64,000 nucleotides of DNA from an uncultured Clostridia bacterium (GTDB lineage: Bacteria > Bacillota > Clostridia > Christensenellales > CAG-917): assembly GCA_934233745.1 (NCBI GenBank), contig CAKQGN010000001.1, forward strand, positions 372,001 to 436,000, read 5' to 3'. Below are positions 26,010-35,189 of the stretch, one piece after another. A model generated the notes under the pieces. It was not told where the DNA came from. It ran no database searches and saw only the letters and a program-made list of their open reading frames with translations. How positions within the stretch are numbered: position 1 is the stretch's first letter; every line of letters starts with the position of its first letter. Made by a program: the position numbers and the translations under genes.

Positions 26010-28579
26010 TAACCTACTCGTCAAATGCGCGACTTGTGCTTCAAAGAGCCGGCGAACTTGCCACCCGCACGGGCGGACTTGTGTGTACCGAGCATATTTT
26101 ATTCGGACTTCTGGACGTGGACGGCTCGGCGTCGCAAAGGCTTCTCAACGGCATTGGTGTGTACGAAGATGACGTGATACGCGTTTTTTCGCCAATGCCC
26201 ACACGTCCGAACGTGGAGATGTCCGCAAGAGCGTCGAGAGCGGTGCAAAACGCAAAAGAAGTTGCAATTCGCCTTGGTTCGCAGGTTGTAGGCACCGAAC
26301 ATATTTTGTACACGATTCTGGACGAAACGTCCTCGGTTGCAAGCGAAATTCTGCGTTCTAAAGGGGTTGATCCCGAGTATTTGCAACGTCTGACGTACAG
26401 CGCAATCGTTTCGAGCGGCGGCGGAAAGGCGACGATGTGCCTTGCAAACGGCGATGAGGAGAGCATAAACGACGTTTTGAGCGGTTATGTGTCCGACTTC
26501 TTCGGAGAAAGCGAGCAAAATGCGCTCAAAAACGGTGTAAACGCAATAAACGGCGCATTTGAAAACAATGGAAAAACCGCAAACAACAGCGAGAATTATT
26601 ACGAAAATTCGCTCAAAAAAGACGAGGATTTCGATTTGTCGAAGTTCGGTACGGACTTGACCAAAAAAGCACGCGACGGAAAACTCGATCCCGTCATAGG
26701 CAGAGGCAAGGAAACAGAAAGAGTCATTCAGGTGCTTTGCCGCAGGACGAAAAACAATCCCGTGCTTATCGGTGAGCCGGGCGTAGGCAAGAGTGCGGTT
26801 ATAGACGGACTTGCCCAGCGTATCATAGCAGGCGACGTCCCCGACGCGCTCCGAGGAAAAATCGTTTTCTCTCTCGACCTTACGTCCCTTGTTGCAGGCA
26901 CGAGATACAGAGGCGACTTTGAAGAAAGGCTCAAAGCAACGCTCAACGGCATAAAACAAAGAGGCAACGTGCTGTTGTTTATAGACGAGATTCACACCAT
27001 TCTGAAAGCGGGTTCGAGCGAGGGCGGACTCGACATAGCCAACATTTTGAAACCTATGCTTGCAAGGGGAGAATTGCAGACGATAGGCGCGACGACGCTT
27101 GAAGAATATCGCAAGCAATTTGAGCAAGACAGCGCGTTAGAACGCCGTTTTCAACCTGTTTTGGTGGAAGAACCGAGCGTGAGCGATACGATTGAGATAT
27201 TGCAGGGATTGAAGCCCAAATACGAAGCGCACCACGGCGTGACAATCACCGACGAGGCGATTTCGTCGGCGGCAATCCTCTCGGACAGATACGTTGCGGA
27301 CAGATTTTTGCCCGACAAGGCAATAGACCTCATAGACGAGGCGGCGTCGAGAAAGAAGATTTTTTCATTTACCACTCCGAGCGAAATCAGAGATTTGGAA
27401 AACAAAATCAAGCAAGCCGACCTCGATTTGAGCGAGGCGAAACGCAGAGAAAATTTTGAGCTTTGCGGAAAATACAAAGCACTTCGCGACGACTATATCG
27501 AGCAAAAAGAAAAAGCGGAAATCGAGTGGAAAGAGAAGTGCAAAAACACCGATTTGTCGATAGGCGAGGACGAAATCGCAGAGGTTGTGGGCAACTGGAC
27601 GGGTATACCCGTAAAGCGCATAACCGAGGGCGAGAGCGAAAAACTCGTCAATCTCGAAAAAGTACTGCAATCGAGAGTCATCGGACAAGACGAGGCTTGC
27701 GCTGCCGTTGCAAAGGCGGTGAAAAGGGCAAGAGCGGGGTTGAAAGATCCCAAACGCCCGATAGGTTCGTTCATTTTCCTCGGCCCGACGGGCGTTGGCA
27801 AAACCGAACTTGCAAAGGCACTTGCAAGCGCGCTTTTCGGCGACGAAGATTTGCTTATTCGCGTGGATATGAGCGAGTATATGGAAAAGGACAGCGTGTC
27901 CCGCCTTATCGGCTCTGCACCGGGACTCGTCGGCTTCGAGGAGGGCGGACAGCTCACCGAAAAAGTGCGCAGAAAACCATATTCGGTGGTGCTTTTCGAT
28001 GAAATCGAAAAAGGTCATCCCGATATCTTCAACATTCTTTTGCAAATTCTCGAAGACGGTATACTCACCGACAGCCACGGACGCACGGTAAGTTTCAAAA
28101 ACACGGTGGTTATTCTCACATCGAATATAGGTGCAAAAGAGGCGGCAACCGTGCATAGAACGCTCGGATTTGCAAGCGAAAAAGCGTCGGACAACGAAAA
28201 CGAAAGAGTGCGCCAAAGCCACATTCAAGCCCTAAAAGGCGCAATGAAACCCGAGATTATCAATCGTATAGACGAAATCGTGGTGTTCAAAAAACTCGAC
28301 AAAGAAAGTTTGTTCAAGATTGCGGATCTGATGTTTGCATCCCTTGAAAAACGCCTCGAATCGCGTGAAATTTCGGCGCATATCACACAAAGCGCAAAAG
28401 ATTATATCGTGAGCGAGGGCTATGACGCGGACTACGGCGCAAGACCTTTGCGCAGAACGCTCCAACGTCTTGTAGAGGACAAGTTGAGTGAAAAACTTAT
28501 ACGATCGGAGATTGTTGCGGGCGACAAAATAAATATCGATTTCAAAGACAATCGACTTGTTTTCGAAAAGGAAAATTAA
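26006..28579 (+). CDS. clpC: ATP-dependent Clp protease ATP-binding subunit ClpC
   Basis: This 857-aa AAA+ unfoldase feeds substrates to ClpP. It has two N-terminal Clp_N repeats (residues ~1-140), AAA-1 with Walker A GEPGVGKS (near 258), and a middle UVR-containing coiled-coil (near 450-500). AAA-2 carries GPTGVGKTEL (near 595), and a ClpB-D2 small domain follows. A poorly conserved linker (~150-200) separates the N domain from AAA-1. It overlaps the mcsAB fusion by 4 bases, fitting a phosphoarginine-dependent degradation pathway. No CtsR-like operator was recognised upstream. Confidence 0.97.
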   Translation: MITYSSNARLVLQRAGELATRTGGLVCTEHILFGLLDVDGSASQRLLNGIGVYEDDVIRVFSPMPTRPNVEMSARASRAVQNAKEVAIRLGSQVVGTEHILYTILDETSSVASEILRSKGVDPEYLQRLTYSAIVSSGGGKATMCLANGDEESINDVLSGYVSDFFGESEQNALKNGVNAINGAFENNGKTANNSENYYENSLKKDEDFDLSKFGTDLTKKARDGKLDPVIGRGKETERVIQVLCRRTKNNPVLIGEPGVGKSAVIDGLAQRIIAGDVPDALRGKIVFSLDLTSLVAGTRYRGDFEERLKATLNGIKQRGNVLLFIDEIHTILKAGSSEGGLDIANILKPMLARGELQTIGATTLEEYRKQFEQDSALERRFQPVLVEEPSVSDTIEILQGLKPKYEAHHGVTITDEAISSAAILSDRYVADRFLPDKAIDLIDEAASRKKIFSFTTPSEIRDLENKIKQADLDLSEAKRRENFELCGKYKALRDDYIEQKEKAEIEWKEKCKNTDLSIGEDEIAEVVGNWTGIPVKRITEGESEKLVNLEKVLQSRVIGQDEACAAVAKAVKRARAGLKDPKRPIGSFIFLGPTGVGKTELAKALASALFGDEDLLIRVDMSEYMEKDSVSRLIGSAPGLVGFEEGGQLTEKVRRKPYSVVLFDEIEKGHPDIFNILLQILEDGILTDSHGRTVSFKNTVVILTSNIGAKEAATVHRTLGFASEKASDNENERVRQSHIQALKGAMKPEIINRIDEIVVFKKLDKESLFKIADLMFASLEKRLESREISAHITQSAKDYIVSEGYDADYGARPLRRTLQRLVEDKLSEKLIRSEIVAGDKINIDFKDNRLVFEKEN

Positions 28580-28594
28580 ATATAATTCAACCCC

Positions 28595-28623
28595 TTGAAA
28601 TAATAAGCATTGTTTGTTATAAT
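28595..28623 (+). promoter_or_regulatory. Promoter of the hpf gene
   Basis: TTGAAA (28595-28600), 17-base spacer, perfect TATAAT (28618-28623), about 30 bases before the start. It probably also drives the isomerase, pgi and the ABC-type ATPase genes. Confidence 0.75.
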
Positions 28624-28653
28624 GCAAGTATAAAGAACTTAGGAGGTTACTTT

Positions 28654-29001
28654 ATGAGAATCGAAATATTCGGCAAGAATTACAATCCTAGTGATTCACT
28701 CAAGGCAATCACCGAGAAAAAGTGCGCAAAGCTCGACAGACGTTTCGATGACGACAACGTTGAAGTGAAGTTCACAGTCACCTATGAAAACGGCGACTAC
28801 ACCACGGATATGGTCGTTACGAGCAAAGGGCTGACTTATCGTGCAAGCGCAATGAGCGGCTCTCCGTTTGACAACCTCGACGAGGTTATTCCGAGATTGC
28901 TCGGACAGATGAGAAAGCAAAAAGACATTTGGGGCAAGGACAAAAAAGGCTCGCCCAACGTTTACGAAGAAGAAGTCGTTGTAGAGGGCGAAGAAGAATA
29001 A
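28654..29001 (+). CDS. hpf: Short-form ribosome hibernation factor (HPF/RaiA family)
   Basis: This 115-aa protein has the N-terminal HPF fold (MRIEIFGKNYNPSDSLKAI then a positively charged helix) that binds the 30S decoding site during stasis. It ends in an acidic tail. The C-terminal dimerisation domain of long HPF, the usual form in Bacillota, is absent. That suggests it silences single ribosomes or works with another factor; a second HPF elsewhere in the genome cannot be ruled out. The ribosome binding site TAGGAGGT is very strong. Its stop codon is directly adjacent to the next start. Confidence 0.85.
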   Translation: MRIEIFGKNYNPSDSLKAITEKKCAKLDRRFDDDNVEVKFTVTYENGDYTTDMVVTSKGLTYRASAMSGSPFDNLDEVIPRLLGQMRKQKDIWGKDKKGSPNVYEEEVVVEGEEE

Positions 29002-29781
29002 ATGAAAGTCGGCATTTCGACAGCAACATTTTTTTCAAAAGTATTGACCGAGGATTCGTTCTCGGTCATTCAACGCTGTGGGGGGGACACTTGCGAAGTG
29101 TTCCTCACCACTTTTTATGAATATTCGGACGCTTTTGCGAAACTCCTTGCCGAGCGCAAAGGCGACTTTGACGTATACTCGGTTCATTCGCTCAACACTC
29201 AGTTTGAACCGCAACTTTTCAACAAAGTGCCGAGGACGTACGAGGATGCGGAAAGAATATTTCGCATGGTACTCAACGTCGGCAAAACCATCGGCGCAAG
29301 AGCGTACACGTTTCACGCGCAGGCGAGGCTCAAACAAAGCGTGTACATCGATCCGAAATTCGTCGGCGAGCGTATGAGCAAATTGGGCGCAATCGCAAGC
29401 GAATACGGAATAAAACTCTGTCTTGAAAACGTGCATTGGGCAACTTTCGATTCACCCGAGTTTTTCAGGCAGATGAAACCGTATGCGCAGAATATAGGCA
29501 CCGTTCTGGACATAAAGCAAGCAAGGCAATCGGGCTATGACTGGCGGGAGTATTTGGACGTTATGGGAAGCAGTGTTACAAACGTGCATGTGAGCGACGT
29601 CAAAGACGGCAAAATCGCTATGGTAGGCAAGGGAGATTTCCCTTTCAGAGAACTTGTGGCAAGGCTCAAAGACGTCGGTTATGACGGACCGCTCATCATC
29701 GAACAATATGCGGGAAATTACGATTCTTTTGACGAGGTTAAGGAATCGGTGGAATACCTTAAAAACATTTTGGAGGCATAA
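29002..29781 (+). CDS. Sugar phosphate isomerase/epimerase (AP-endonuclease-2-like TIM barrel)
   Basis: This 259-aa TIM barrel shows the family's spaced metal ligands: H-x-Q-A near residue 95, CLENVH near 138, TVLDIKQAR near 165, VHVSD near 194 and IIEQYAG near 233. The exact substrate cannot be told; relatives act on ketoses, inositol derivatives or abasic DNA. The ATG follows the hpf stop without a gap, and pgi begins 5 bases after its end, so a role in sugar metabolism is likely. Confidence 0.85.
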   Translation: MKVGISTATFFSKVLTEDSFSVIQRCGGDTCEVFLTTFYEYSDAFAKLLAERKGDFDVYSVHSLNTQFEPQLFNKVPRTYEDAERIFRMVLNVGKTIGARAYTFHAQARLKQSVYIDPKFVGERMSKLGAIASEYGIKLCLENVHWATFDSPEFFRQMKPYAQNIGTVLDIKQARQSGYDWREYLDVMGSSVTNVHVSDVKDGKIAMVGKGDFPFRELVARLKDVGYDGPLIIEQYAGNYDSFDEVKESVEYLKNILEA

Positions 29782-29786
29782 AAGAT

Positions 29787-31181
29787 ATGCAAATCAAGTT
29801 TGATTTCAACAATATGATGGAATCTTCCATCGGCGAGCAAGGCATCACCGAAAAGGAGATAGAATCCGTGCTTGACAAAGCCAAAGACAGTTATGCGTAT
29901 TTTGAACAGAATCGCGGCACGGGCTGGATGGGCTGGGCGGAACTTCCTTACAATCAAGAGGATATTGTGCGCGACATCATCTACACGGCGGCGGAAGTGA
30001 GAGCGCATTATGACAACTTTGTCGTACTCGGCATCGGCGGCAGCGCGCTCGGTCCTATGGCGGTGTTCAATGCGCTTTGCCATTTCAGATACAACGAGCT
30101 TGACGCCAAGAAACGCGGCGTAAAGTTTTATGTAGAGGACAACGTAGACCCCGAGCGCATGCTTGCGCTTTTGGATGTTATCGACGTCGAAAAAACGGTG
30201 TTCAACGTCATCACAAAGAGCGGCGCAACCTCCGAAACGATGAGCCAATACCTTATCATTACCGACATTCTCAAAAAGAAATGCGGCAAGGATTGGGCAA
30301 AACATATCATCGCAACGACATCTCAGAGCAAGGGTAACCTCATCAAACTTGCAAAGAAAGAGGGCTTCAAAACCTACTATATCCCCGACGGCGTTGGCGG
30401 ACGTTTCAGCGAGCTTTGCCCCGTGGGACTTCTTCCGGCGGCGGTGCTGGGCATTGACATAATCTCGCTTTTGAGAGGTGCGGCGGATATGGACAAGGCG
30501 TGCAATTCTTCCGACCCATACAAAAACCCCGCTCTTATGGCGGCAACGCTCCAATATATCGCAATGGAGCAAAAGGGCAAAAACATCTCGGTTATGATGC
30601 CTTATGCGGACAGCCTTAAACTTATGGCGGACTGGTATTGCCAACTTTGGGGCGAGAGTTTGGGCAAGGCGGTTGACTTTGACGGCAACGTCGTTCACAA
30701 GGGACAAACCCCCGTCAAGTCGCTCGGCGTGACCGACCAACACTCGCAAGTGCAACTTTACACCGAAGGCCCGTTCGACAAAGTCGTGACTTTCATCGGC
30801 GTTAAGAAGTACAGAGGAGACGTGGTTATTGCAAACGGCGCGGAGGAATTTGCGGACGTAAACTTCCTTTGTGGACACACTATGGGTGAGCTTATCAACA
30901 CCGAAAGAGAAGCCACCGAATATGCGCTTACTCGCTCCAAACATATGAATCGCACGATTATGCTTGACGAAGTAAACGCAAATACAATCGGTCAACTTCT
31001 GATGTTCTTCCAACTCGAAACCGCCTACTGCGGCAAGATGCTCAACATCGACACATTCAATCAACCGGGCGTCGAAGAGGGCAAAAACGCAACCTTTGCC
31101 ATGTTTGACAGAAAGGGCTACGAAAAGAAGAAAGAAGAACTCGAAAACGCGCCCAAGAAATTGAACAAGTACATCATCTGA
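29787..31181 (+). CDS. pgi: Glucose-6-phosphate isomerase
   Basis: This 464-aa enzyme interconverts glucose-6-phosphate and fructose-6-phosphate. Visible are VLGIGGSALGPMAV (near 77), ITKSGATSETMSQ (near 138), DGVGGRFSELCPVG (phosphoglucose isomerase signature, near 198), SLGVTDQHSQ (near 314) and a C-terminal FNQPGVEEGK with the base-providing lysine region. Gene length fits the shorter Gram-positive type. The next gene starts one base after the stop. Confidence 0.97.
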   Translation: MQIKFDFNNMMESSIGEQGITEKEIESVLDKAKDSYAYFEQNRGTGWMGWAELPYNQEDIVRDIIYTAAEVRAHYDNFVVLGIGGSALGPMAVFNALCHFRYNELDAKKRGVKFYVEDNVDPERMLALLDVIDVEKTVFNVITKSGATSETMSQYLIITDILKKKCGKDWAKHIIATTSQSKGNLIKLAKKEGFKTYYIPDGVGGRFSELCPVGLLPAAVLGIDIISLLRGAADMDKACNSSDPYKNPALMAATLQYIAMEQKGKNISVMMPYADSLKLMADWYCQLWGESLGKAVDFDGNVVHKGQTPVKSLGVTDQHSQVQLYTEGPFDKVVTFIGVKKYRGDVVIANGAEEFADVNFLCGHTMGELINTEREATEYALTRSKHMNRTIMLDEVNANTIGQLLMFFQLETAYCGKMLNIDTFNQPGVEEGKNATFAMFDRKGYEKKKEELENAPKKLNKYII

Positions 31182-31182
31182 A

Positions 31183-32235
31183 ATGATAAAACTTGAGGGC
31201 GTAAGCAAACAGTATCTGTACGGAGCAAGGGTTTTTGCTCCGACGGATATGACAATAAAAGACGGTGAAATCGTCGCTCTGCTCGGTGACGAGTCGAGCG
31301 GCAAAACCACGTTTCTGAAAGTCGTTGCGGGCGTGACGGAATGCGAGGGGAAAGTGCTTTTCGACGGTGAACCGCTTGCGAAAAAGCCCGACGACGTTGT
31401 GATGATTTTCGATGATCTGGCGTTGTTTGAAAACCGTTCTTGTTATTACAATCTTGCATATCCTCTCAAAATCAGAGGGGTTGACAAGGGCAAAACAGAC
31501 GAGATCGTCAAGCATGCGGCGGATATCGTCGGTATAACCGCGTCGCTTTATTTCAAGGCGAAAAAACTCGATTTGGCAGACAAAAAACGCCTTGCAATCG
31601 CAAGACTTTTCTTGCGCGATTTCAAGGTCGCGCTCGTCGATGACATCACGAGAGGACTTGACAAAGAGGACGCAAAAACCATTTGGAGCGAGGTTGCTCC
31701 CGTCTTGCAGGACTTTGCAAAAGAGGGTAAATGCGTGATTTTTGCAACGCGCGACAAGGACGAGGCAATCTCGATTGCGGATAGAATCGTCGTGACGCAT
31801 TATCGTCAAATCAAGCAAATAGGCACATACGAACAGATATGCGAAAATCCGTCGAATATCTGGGCGGCGCAGGCGTTTGACGAGGATTATGCTTTTGAAA
31901 AAGCAAAACTTCAAAGCGTAAACGGCACACTTGTCGCAACCACCGAGGACGGCTTCGAGATAGACCTTTCGCATCTGACAAACAGAGTGGTGCAGTCCTA
32001 CATCGGCAAGAGCGTTTACGTTGGCTGGCATAGCGATTGCTATGACGTGCAAGGCGCGCGACAAGTCGAAGTAAGACACTCTTACAAAACGAATGACGGA
32101 TATATTCTCGTCTGTGAAAATTGCAAAATCAAGAGCAGACTCAATCTTGCCCGAGTCGGAACGTTGCCTCTTTCGGGCAAGGCATTGGTCTTTGACGACA
32201 CAAACGAAAATTCGATATTGTCTTACGGACAGTGA
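31183..32235 (+). CDS. MalK-like ABC ATPase with lost catalytic motifs
   Basis: This 350-aa protein is shaped like a sugar-importer ATPase with a TOBE-like C-terminal part (residues ~240-350). Walker A is intact (GDESSGKT, 35-42). The other motifs are changed. The Q-loop glutamine is Asp77 (MIFDDLALF). The LSGGQ signature reads LADKK (131-135). The Walker B catalytic Glu is Asp154 (VALVDDITRGLD). The H-loop His is Arg190 (ATRDKDEA). The frame is intact, so this looks like a retained ATP-binding pseudo-enzyme and not a decayed gene. No permease or binding protein is nearby. It may be a regulator of sugar use next to pgi, or a partner of another MalK subunit. Confidence 0.85.
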   Translation: MIKLEGVSKQYLYGARVFAPTDMTIKDGEIVALLGDESSGKTTFLKVVAGVTECEGKVLFDGEPLAKKPDDVVMIFDDLALFENRSCYYNLAYPLKIRGVDKGKTDEIVKHAADIVGITASLYFKAKKLDLADKKRLAIARLFLRDFKVALVDDITRGLDKEDAKTIWSEVAPVLQDFAKEGKCVIFATRDKDEAISIADRIVVTHYRQIKQIGTYEQICENPSNIWAAQAFDEDYAFEKAKLQSVNGTLVATTEDGFEIDLSHLTNRVVQSYIGKSVYVGWHSDCYDVQGARQVEVRHSYKTNDGYILVCENCKIKSRLNLARVGTLPLSGKALVFDDTNENSILSYGQ

Positions 32236-32651
32236 GATTGTTGCCGACTATTCGAAGACGGAATTGGAGTCGCAAGGCGACGACCGTAGCGAGCGCCGAG
32301 CTTGACGGTTGTACCGTCCGACTGCGCCATGTTGTTGCGTAGCCGGCGCACAAAGGACGGTGGCATAATAAGAGAAATGTCCCTATCTATGCGAGAGCCG
32401 AGTGTGTCCCCACGCGAAGCGGACGCCGTGGGTACCCTTTTAAGGGGGAACGGCGGTATGGGCGCGACGCGTTAAGCAACACATCCAGTGAATGTGTTGT
32501 AGCCAAAGCGAACGAGGCGGATTGCGGTGCGCAAACGCCGAAGTCCAAACACGTGAGGAAGGGGGGCATTGCAATTTAAAAGTGCACGGCGTTCACCTTT
32601 GTAGAGAAAGAACAAGCGGAATAATAACATTCATTTATTTTAGGAGCTGAA
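32236..32651. other. Intergenic region upstream of ruvC
   Basis: Has no gene. Most of it is copy 1 of the structured repeat. A TAGGAG site at 32641 serves ruvC. No sigma-A promoter stood out. Confidence 0.6.
32267..32567 (+). repeat. Structured intergenic repeat, copy 1 (before ruvC)
   Basis: About 300 bases shared with 33817-34034 and 35209-35516. The 3' part, 32444-32565, is identical over 122 bases to copy 3. Several stems recur in all copies despite base changes: a GCGCC/GGCGC hairpin with an outer stem, a cccacg/cgtggg hairpin, a gggaac hairpin with variable loop, and aacacat/atgtgtt. All copies have the same orientation as the genes. Confidence 0.8.
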
Positions 32652-33149
32652 ATGATAATTTTGGGCATCGATCCCGGTCTTGCGACAATGGGATATGGCG
32701 TGATAAAATCAGAAAAGGGCAATTTCTCCGTAATAGATTACGGGGTTGTCACCACGCCAAAAGACTGTACTTTGCCCGAGAGGTTGCTCCAACTCGAAGA
32801 CGGCGTAAAGGAGCTTATCGACACCTACAAGCCCGACAAAGTGTCCATAGAGGAATTGTTCTTTTCAAAGAATATCACCACGGGAATACCCGTTGCCGAG
32901 GCGAGAGGAGTCATTTTGCTTACGGCGGTGAAGAGTCTTGGCAAGGAAGTGTACGAGTACACGCCAAACCAAATCAAACAGGCGGTCACGGGCTATGGCG
33001 GCGCAGATAAAATCCAAATGCAGCACATGATGCAGGTTTTATTGCGCTTAAAGAGCGTGCCTCGTCCCGACGATGCCGCCGATGCGCTTGCCGTGGCAAT
33101 CTGCCACGCTCAAACAAGCAGGCTTGCGGGCAATTTCAAAGTACAATAA
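32652..33149 (+). CDS. ruvC: Holliday junction resolvase RuvC
   Basis: This 165-aa dimeric endonuclease cuts four-way junctions. It has the RNase H-like opening LGIDPGLATMGYG (first catalytic Asp at residue 7), EELFF with Glu near 68, and the C-terminal PDDAADALAVA acidic block (Asp near 140). Length is typical. It heads a recombination-translation operon ruvC-ruvA-ruvB-queA-tgt. Confidence 0.97.
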   Translation: MIILGIDPGLATMGYGVIKSEKGNFSVIDYGVVTTPKDCTLPERLLQLEDGVKELIDTYKPDKVSIEELFFSKNITTGIPVAEARGVILLTAVKSLGKEVYEYTPNQIKQAVTGYGGADKIQMQHMMQVLLRLKSVPRPDDAADALAVAICHAQTSRLAGNFKVQ

Positions 33150-33178
33150 ATCCAAGCACAATGCGATAAAAGGTGAGT

Positions 33179-33763
33179 ATGTACAACTATATTCAAGGCA
33201 AAATCGTGGACAAAACGTTCACGTCAATCGTCGTTGACAACAACGGCATCGGCTATGAAATCGGCGTAAGCGGAAACACGCTTATGGACGTCGATATGGG
33301 CGAAATAGTCAAGATTTACACATATCTGTACGTCCGCGAGGACGAAATGTCACTGTACGGATTTTCGCGTTTAGACGAGAAAAAACTGTTTTTGCGCCTC
33401 ATCGAAATCAGCGGTATAGGCCCGAAAATGGCAATGCAAATCCTCGGCGGTTACGACCTCAAAACACTCACCGTGGCAATCGCAAGCGGCGACAGCAAAA
33501 CGCTTTGCAAAATCAAAGGTCTTGGCAAAAAAACCGCCGAACTCATCATTTTGAGTTTGCGTGACCAAGTTGCCGATGACATCACAATCTTCAACGACCA
33601 TCGGGACGCAATCACGGGAGAAGACATTGCAGACGCCGTATTTGCCCTCGAAAGCCTCGGAATTTCCAAAACCGAAGCCGTGCGCATGGCAACGGAGGCG
33701 AGCAAGACGTGCCACGGCACAGAGGAAATCATACGCACTTGCTTGCAAAAAATGAGCAAATAG
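33179..33763 (+). CDS. ruvA: Holliday junction branch migration protein RuvA
   Basis: The 194-aa protein starts MYNYIQGKIV, the standard RuvA N terminus, and has the helix-hairpin-helix segments (ISGIGPKMA near 79 and IKGLGKKTAE near 115). The C-terminal domain that contacts RuvB follows (ALESLGISKTEA). RuvA tetramers hold the junction for the RuvB motor. The start is ATG 33179, 4-5 bases after an AAAGG site; GTG 33173 would be inside it. Confidence 0.97.
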   Translation: MYNYIQGKIVDKTFTSIVVDNNGIGYEIGVSGNTLMDVDMGEIVKIYTYLYVREDEMSLYGFSRLDEKKLFLRLIEISGIGPKMAMQILGGYDLKTLTVAIASGDSKTLCKIKGLGKKTAELIILSLRDQVADDITIFNDHRDAITGEDIADAVFALESLGISKTEAVRMATEASKTCHGTEEIIRTCLQKMSK

Positions 33764-34151
33764 CACTATTTGGCATTTAGTGTGTTCTTATTAACGCAAT
33801 GTGTTTATTCGGAGTGCGAGCCGCAAGGCGGCGAGAAAAGCGAGCGCCGAGCTTGATGGATAGTACAAGCGACTGCGCCGTGTTGTTGCGTAGCTGGCGC
33901 ACAAAGCGCAGTGGCATAACAAGGGGACGATACCTATTTATGTGAGTGCCGAGTGTTGCCCCACGCGGAGCGGACGCCGTGGGTTCCCTTTCAAGGGGGA
34001 ACGGCGGTAGGGGAAACACGTGAGGAAGGGGGACATGGAATTTATAGTTCACGCCGCCCAACTCTTGTAGAGAAAGAATCTACACTCATTCAAGGCGCAC
34101 TAATACTCGGACTGCGCCTAACATCGCAAATAACCACCGAAAAGGTAAATC
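33764..34151. other. Intergenic region between ruvA and ruvB
   Basis: No gene. It is occupied by the shorter repeat copy 2 and a tail motif (cttgtagagaaaga near 34063) that also follows copy 1 and recurs before tgt. An AAAGG site near 34140 serves ruvB. Confidence 0.6.
33817..34034 (+). repeat. Structured intergenic repeat, copy 2 (before ruvB), internally shortened
   Basis: Matches copies 1 and 3 at both ends but lacks about 86 bases that contain the aacacat/atgtgtt hairpin. The ACTGCG/CGCAGT outer stem and gttccc/gggaac stem are intact. Confidence 0.8.
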
Positions 34152-35189
34152 ATGATCAAATCACAATTTACAAAAGAAAATCAGGACTTCGACGTCACAA
34201 ATAGGGTGGTGAGTTCGCTCACCATCGATGACGACGAGCAAGAAAACAGCCTTCGTCCGCACAGCATGGACGAGTACGTCGGGCAAGAGAAAATCAAGAA
34301 GAATCTTGAAGTGTTCATATCTGCCGCAAAGGCGAGGAACGACGCTCTCGACCACGTTTTGCTTTACGGACCTCCTGGACTTGGCAAGACCACGCTTGCG
34401 CACGTCATTGCAAGCGAACTCGGCGCGCAGATACGAGTCACAAGCGGACCTGCCATCGAAAAAGCCGCAGACCTTGCGTCTTTGCTCACCAACCTTGAAA
34501 AAGGCGACGTGCTGTTTATTGACGAGATACACCGCCTCAACCGCAACATCGAAGAGGTGCTTTATCCGGCAATGGAAGATTTTTCTCTCGACCTCGTAAA
34601 CGGTACCGGCCCTATGGCAAGAAGTATTCGCATACCCCTCAAACGCTTTACGCTTATCGGCGCAACGACGAGGGCGGGCATGCTGTCAAGCCCGTTGCGT
34701 GACCGTTTCGGCATGTCTTTGCGCCTTGAAATGTACTCGGACGAACAATTGAAGCGCATAGTTATGCGTTCAAGCGGTATTTTGGGCATTGCAATCGAGG
34801 ATTCCGCCGCTCTTGAAATCGCAAAGCGTTCTCGCGGTACGCCGCGTATCGCCAACAGGCTTTTGCGCCGTGTGCGCGATTTTGCCGAGTACGAAAAACT
34901 TGACGGCATAAACCTTGCCATCACACAAAAGGCACTTGCGCTTATGGATGTGGACGAACTCGGTCTTGACATCACCGATCGCACCGTATTGGAGGCAATC
35001 ATCGATAAATTCGGCGGAGGTCCTGTCGGACTCGAAACTCTTGCCGCCGCAACGGGGGAGGAAGCAAGCACCATAGAGGACGTTGTCGAACCTTTCCTCA
35101 TTCAACTGGGATTTATCGGCAGAACTCCAAGGGGCAGAGTTTGCACTCCCAATGCTTACGACCATCTAAAACGTGAGTATAACAAATAG
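34152..35189 (+). CDS. ruvB: Holliday junction branch migration helicase RuvB
   Basis: This 345-aa AAA+ motor drives branch migration with RuvA. It shows LRPHSMDEYVGQ near the N terminus, Walker A GPPGLGKTT (near 70), Walker B DEIHRL (near 121), GATTRAG (near 170), the arginine finger region RDRFG, and a winged-helix C terminus ending GRTPRGRV. It has an AAAGG ribosome binding site. Confidence 0.97.
   Translation: MIKSQFTKENQDFDVTNRVVSSLTIDDDEQENSLRPHSMDEYVGQEKIKKNLEVFISAAKARNDALDHVLLYGPPGLGKTTLAHVIASELGAQIRVTSGPAIEKAADLASLLTNLEKGDVLFIDEIHRLNRNIEEVLYPAMEDFSLDLVNGTGPMARSIRIPLKRFTLIGATTRAGMLSSPLRDRFGMSLRLEMYSDEQLKRIVMRSSGILGIAIEDSAALEIAKRSRGTPRIANRLLRRVRDFAEYEKLDGINLAITQKALALMDVDELGLDITDRTVLEAIIDKFGGGPVGLETLAAATGEEASTIEDVVEPFLIQLGFIGRTPRGRVCTPNAYDHLKREYNK

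Noticed and set aside
29718..31310. 530-aa minus-strand ORF opposite pgi
   Set aside because: Shadow frame of pgi, whose signatures are intact on the plus strand.
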